Assembly (NCBI GenBank): GCA_946478755.1
Contig: CAMLDJ010000226.1
Location: 1 to 8,953 of the forward strand
From: an uncultured Pedobacter sp.
GTDB taxonomy: Bacteria; Bacteroidota; Bacteroidia; Sphingobacteriales; Sphingobacteriaceae
Direction: 5' to 3'
Length of the DNA: 8,953 bases
Shown piece by piece: positions 6,837 to 8,953 of this stretch. The stretch's first letter is position 1. Every line of letters begins with the position of its first letter. The position numbers and the translations under genes were made by a program. The notes beneath the pieces are model-generated. The model made no database searches, had not been told where the DNA came from, and saw only the letters and a list, made by a program, of their open reading frames with translations.

Positions 6837-8921
6837 ATGAAGAATTACAGACTATATAAATCATTAATAATCAGACTTAAAATAACCATAATATTAAGTT
6901 TAATTTCACATTCCGTTTTCTCACAGATTTTTAGCGATGAACAAAACCCACTTAGTGTAAAATGGCGTCAGATAAATGCAGCTGGTTTTAAAATCGTTTA
7001 TCCCACAGAGCTGGAAAACGAAGCGCAGAGAATGGCGAATACTTTACCACATATTTACCCCTACGTAGGGGCGGGTTTGGGCGTACAGAAAACGAGCATT
7101 CCATTGCTGCTGCAGAACCAGGGAGTGATCGCAAATGGCTTCGTTCAGCTGGGCCCGAAAAAGTCTGAATTCTATACTACCCCACCGCAGCAATTCGACA
7201 GCCAGGACTGGCTGAACAACCTTGCCGTTCATGAGCTCAGACACGTTGCACAATTCGATAAACTTACCGGCGGGAAGGCCAGGCCTTTTCCAGAACTGGT
7301 GTACTTTGCATGGTTCGGCGCAAGCCTGCCCATCTGGTTTTTTGAAGGTGATGCCGTAACCACTGAAACCGCCCTGACCCATGCTGGCCGGGGAAGGCAG
7401 CCTTCCTGGATCATGCCCTACCGAACAAGCCTGCTCGAAGGAAAAAATTTCTCCTACAGTAAAGCAAATTTTGGATCACAGAAAGACCTCACGCCAGGCT
7501 ACTACCAACTCGGCTACCTGATGTCTTCGAACATCAGAACCCTACATGGCAAAAATATTTTCGATGAAGTACTGACCGACATCCGAAAACGCCCCCTTCG
7601 TCCCTATCCCTTTTCGAACAGCTTGAAAAAACTCACCGGCAAAGGAAGTCATCAATGGTTTAAAGAAACCACCTTGCTACTGAAAAAAAAATGGACGGAA
7701 CAGCAAAACGCATCATCCACAAAAAACTACAGCTCGTTAACCCGGACAGCCCATTATGCCACCAGTTATTTTTTACCTGTAAAATTAAGTGGCAACCGCA
7801 TATTAACTTTAAAGCAAAGTAAGGCAGAGGTTCCTCACCTGACCATCATCGACAGTAACCACAGGGAGAGCCGGCTACTAAACATCGGCTATCAGGAACA
7901 GCCCTGGTTCAGCTACGCTAGGGGACTGGTGGTATGGGATGAGGTAAGATACGATCCGCGTTACCGGCAGCGTAGCTACAGCGTCATCTGCAGTTATGAC
8001 CTGAACACCAAAAAAATAAAAAAGTTAAGTTCCCGAAGCAGGCTTTTCTCCCCTTCGCTATCCGGTGACGGAAAAAAAATAATCGCCGTAAAGTTCGATC
8101 TGGGTAACCATTGCAACCTTGCGGAACTCGATGCACGGACGGGAAAGCTGCTATATACGTATCCGAACCCTCAAAACCAGATCCTGCAAACGCCTGCATT
8201 CGATGAAAGCGGAAACAAAGTGGCCTATATTGGGGTAAGCGAAAAAGGCAAGGCGCTGTACACTGTTGACAGAACCGGAAAAACCGAGCAGCTCATCGCC
8301 CCGACGCAACAGCAGCTGACAAGACCAGTCTTCATTAATCAGCAGATCGCATTTAACGCCCATTACAACGGAATTGACAACATTTACAGTATAGACGTCA
8401 TATCGAAAAAGATAAGCGCTCTGAGCGACGCAAAATACGGCGCATTTAATCCTTCTTTCCCAAAGGGTTCCTCAACCATTCTTTTCAATAATTTCAGGCA
8501 GACTGGCTATGACATTGCTGAAACTCCGCTTATGCCATTACAGCCTGAAAAAAATAACTTTGTCTATTTTGGGGCTGCTGCTGAAACACAAGAGCATACC
8601 GGAAACGTATTCGATAAGATTCCTGACAGCACCTATACTTCCAAACCTTACACGGCGCTTGGAAACCTCATCAATATCCATTCGATCATTCCCTCGATCC
8701 AGGATGAATATCAGGGCGGCTTACAGATCGTATCCGATAATTTACTCAACACCTTCAGTGCATTTGCAGGTGCAGAATACTACCGGGATCTGCAAGCATT
8801 TGAATACAATGCCGGATTTGTACTCAAAAGTTTTTACCCGGTGATCAGCGCCACTTACCGTAACCGCCCGAGAAGAACATTTTACAGCAGCAATAAGGGC
8901 ATTATGCAGGGCGACTGGAGG
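6837..8921 (+). CDS. Secreted gluzincin-like peptidase / TolB-like propeller / outer-membrane barrel protein, 3'-truncated
   Basis: Partial gene, 695 genuine codons, cut off by the contig end. An in-frame TAG directly before the ATG fixes the start. A signal peptide (basic MKNYRLYKSLIIRLK, then a hydrophobic core, with likely cleavage in VFS-Q at 29/30) sends it to the periplasm or outer membrane. Residues 50-290 resemble a peptidase-MA-type gluzincin: HELRH (132-136) gives two zinc ligands and the catalytic Glu E133, and E170 in WFFEGDA (167-173) is the likely third ligand. Six blade-like repeats follow (about 309-348, 353-399, 404-440, 451-486, 495-531, 535-565) with TolB-type GDGKKIIAV and DESGNKVAY strands. 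From about 610, alternating strands (GGLQIVSDNLLNTFSAFAG, ATYRNRPRR) look like the start of an Omp85/BamA-like beta-barrel, most of which is missing. Relatives in Bacteroidota are, from memory, about 950-1000 residues long. Substrate and function are unknown; the active site appears intact. Confidence 0.85.
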
Positions 8922-8953
8922 AGATCGGAAGAGCGTCGTGTAGGGAAAGAGTG
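8922..8953. other. Illumina TruSeq adapter sequence (assembly artefact)
   Basis: The window ends with AGATCGGAAGAGC followed by GTCGTGTAGGGAAAGAGTG. This is 32 bases identical to the start of the Illumina TruSeq read-through adapter (reverse complement of the Universal Adapter 3' end). It is not genomic. It continues the open frame of the upstream gene by chance and adds the peptide RSEERRVGKE, a known contaminant tail in predicted proteins. The true sequence of the contig stops at 8921 or slightly before. Confidence 0.98.

Noticed and set aside
7044..8844. Several 60-112 codon open frames on both strands inside the last gene
   Set aside because: They lie across a continuous 695-codon frame with a signal peptide, HELRH motif and propeller repeats, and show no domain of their own; they are shadows.
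8911..8921. GACTGGAG just before the adapter resembles part of the second Illumina primer
   Set aside because: Only eight bases match and the neighbouring bases do not continue the primer; the codons still read as plausible protein, so these bases are probably genomic.

Overview
The window looks like ordinary chromosome from a member of the Bacteroidota, probably a Pedobacter-like Sphingobacteriaceae. That placement is inferred from the protein sequences: a Bacteroidota-type Tgt, a secreted protein whose signal peptide ends in a ...FSQ cleavage site, a TAnnTTTG promoter element, weak or absent Shine-Dalgarno sequences, and AT-rich spacers. I could not run a search, so the genus is a guess.

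Layout: two gene groups are transcribed away from a shared spacer at about 3070-3243. To the left, on the minus strand, are a polytopic family-2 glycosyltransferase, rsmG (16S rRNA G527 methyltransferase, overlapping the glycosyltransferase stop) and dprA (DNA uptake and RecA loading). To the right, on the plus strand, tgt (queuosine tRNA modification), an LptF/LptG-family permease (lipopolysaccharide export) and an EamA/DMT transporter are packed with 0- and 1-base junctions and are almost certainly one transcript. A gene-free AT-rich stretch of 468 bases (6369-6836), with phased A-tracts, separates them from the last gene.

The last gene (6837 to the window end) is open at its 3' end. It encodes a secreted mosaic protein: signal peptide, a gluzincin-type metallopeptidase domain with an HELRH zinc motif, six propeller-blade-like repeats of TolB type, and the beginning of what looks like an outer-membrane beta-barrel. 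It is the least ordinary gene in the window. Its last 32 bases are not genomic: they match the Illumina TruSeq adapter, so the final ten residues of the apparent reading frame are an artefact and the contig ends inside the gene.

I found no CRISPR array, insertion sequence, phage gene, tRNA or rRNA. The points most worth a second look are the adapter, the peptidase-propeller-barrel protein, and a Tgt in which all three zinc-binding cysteines are replaced.
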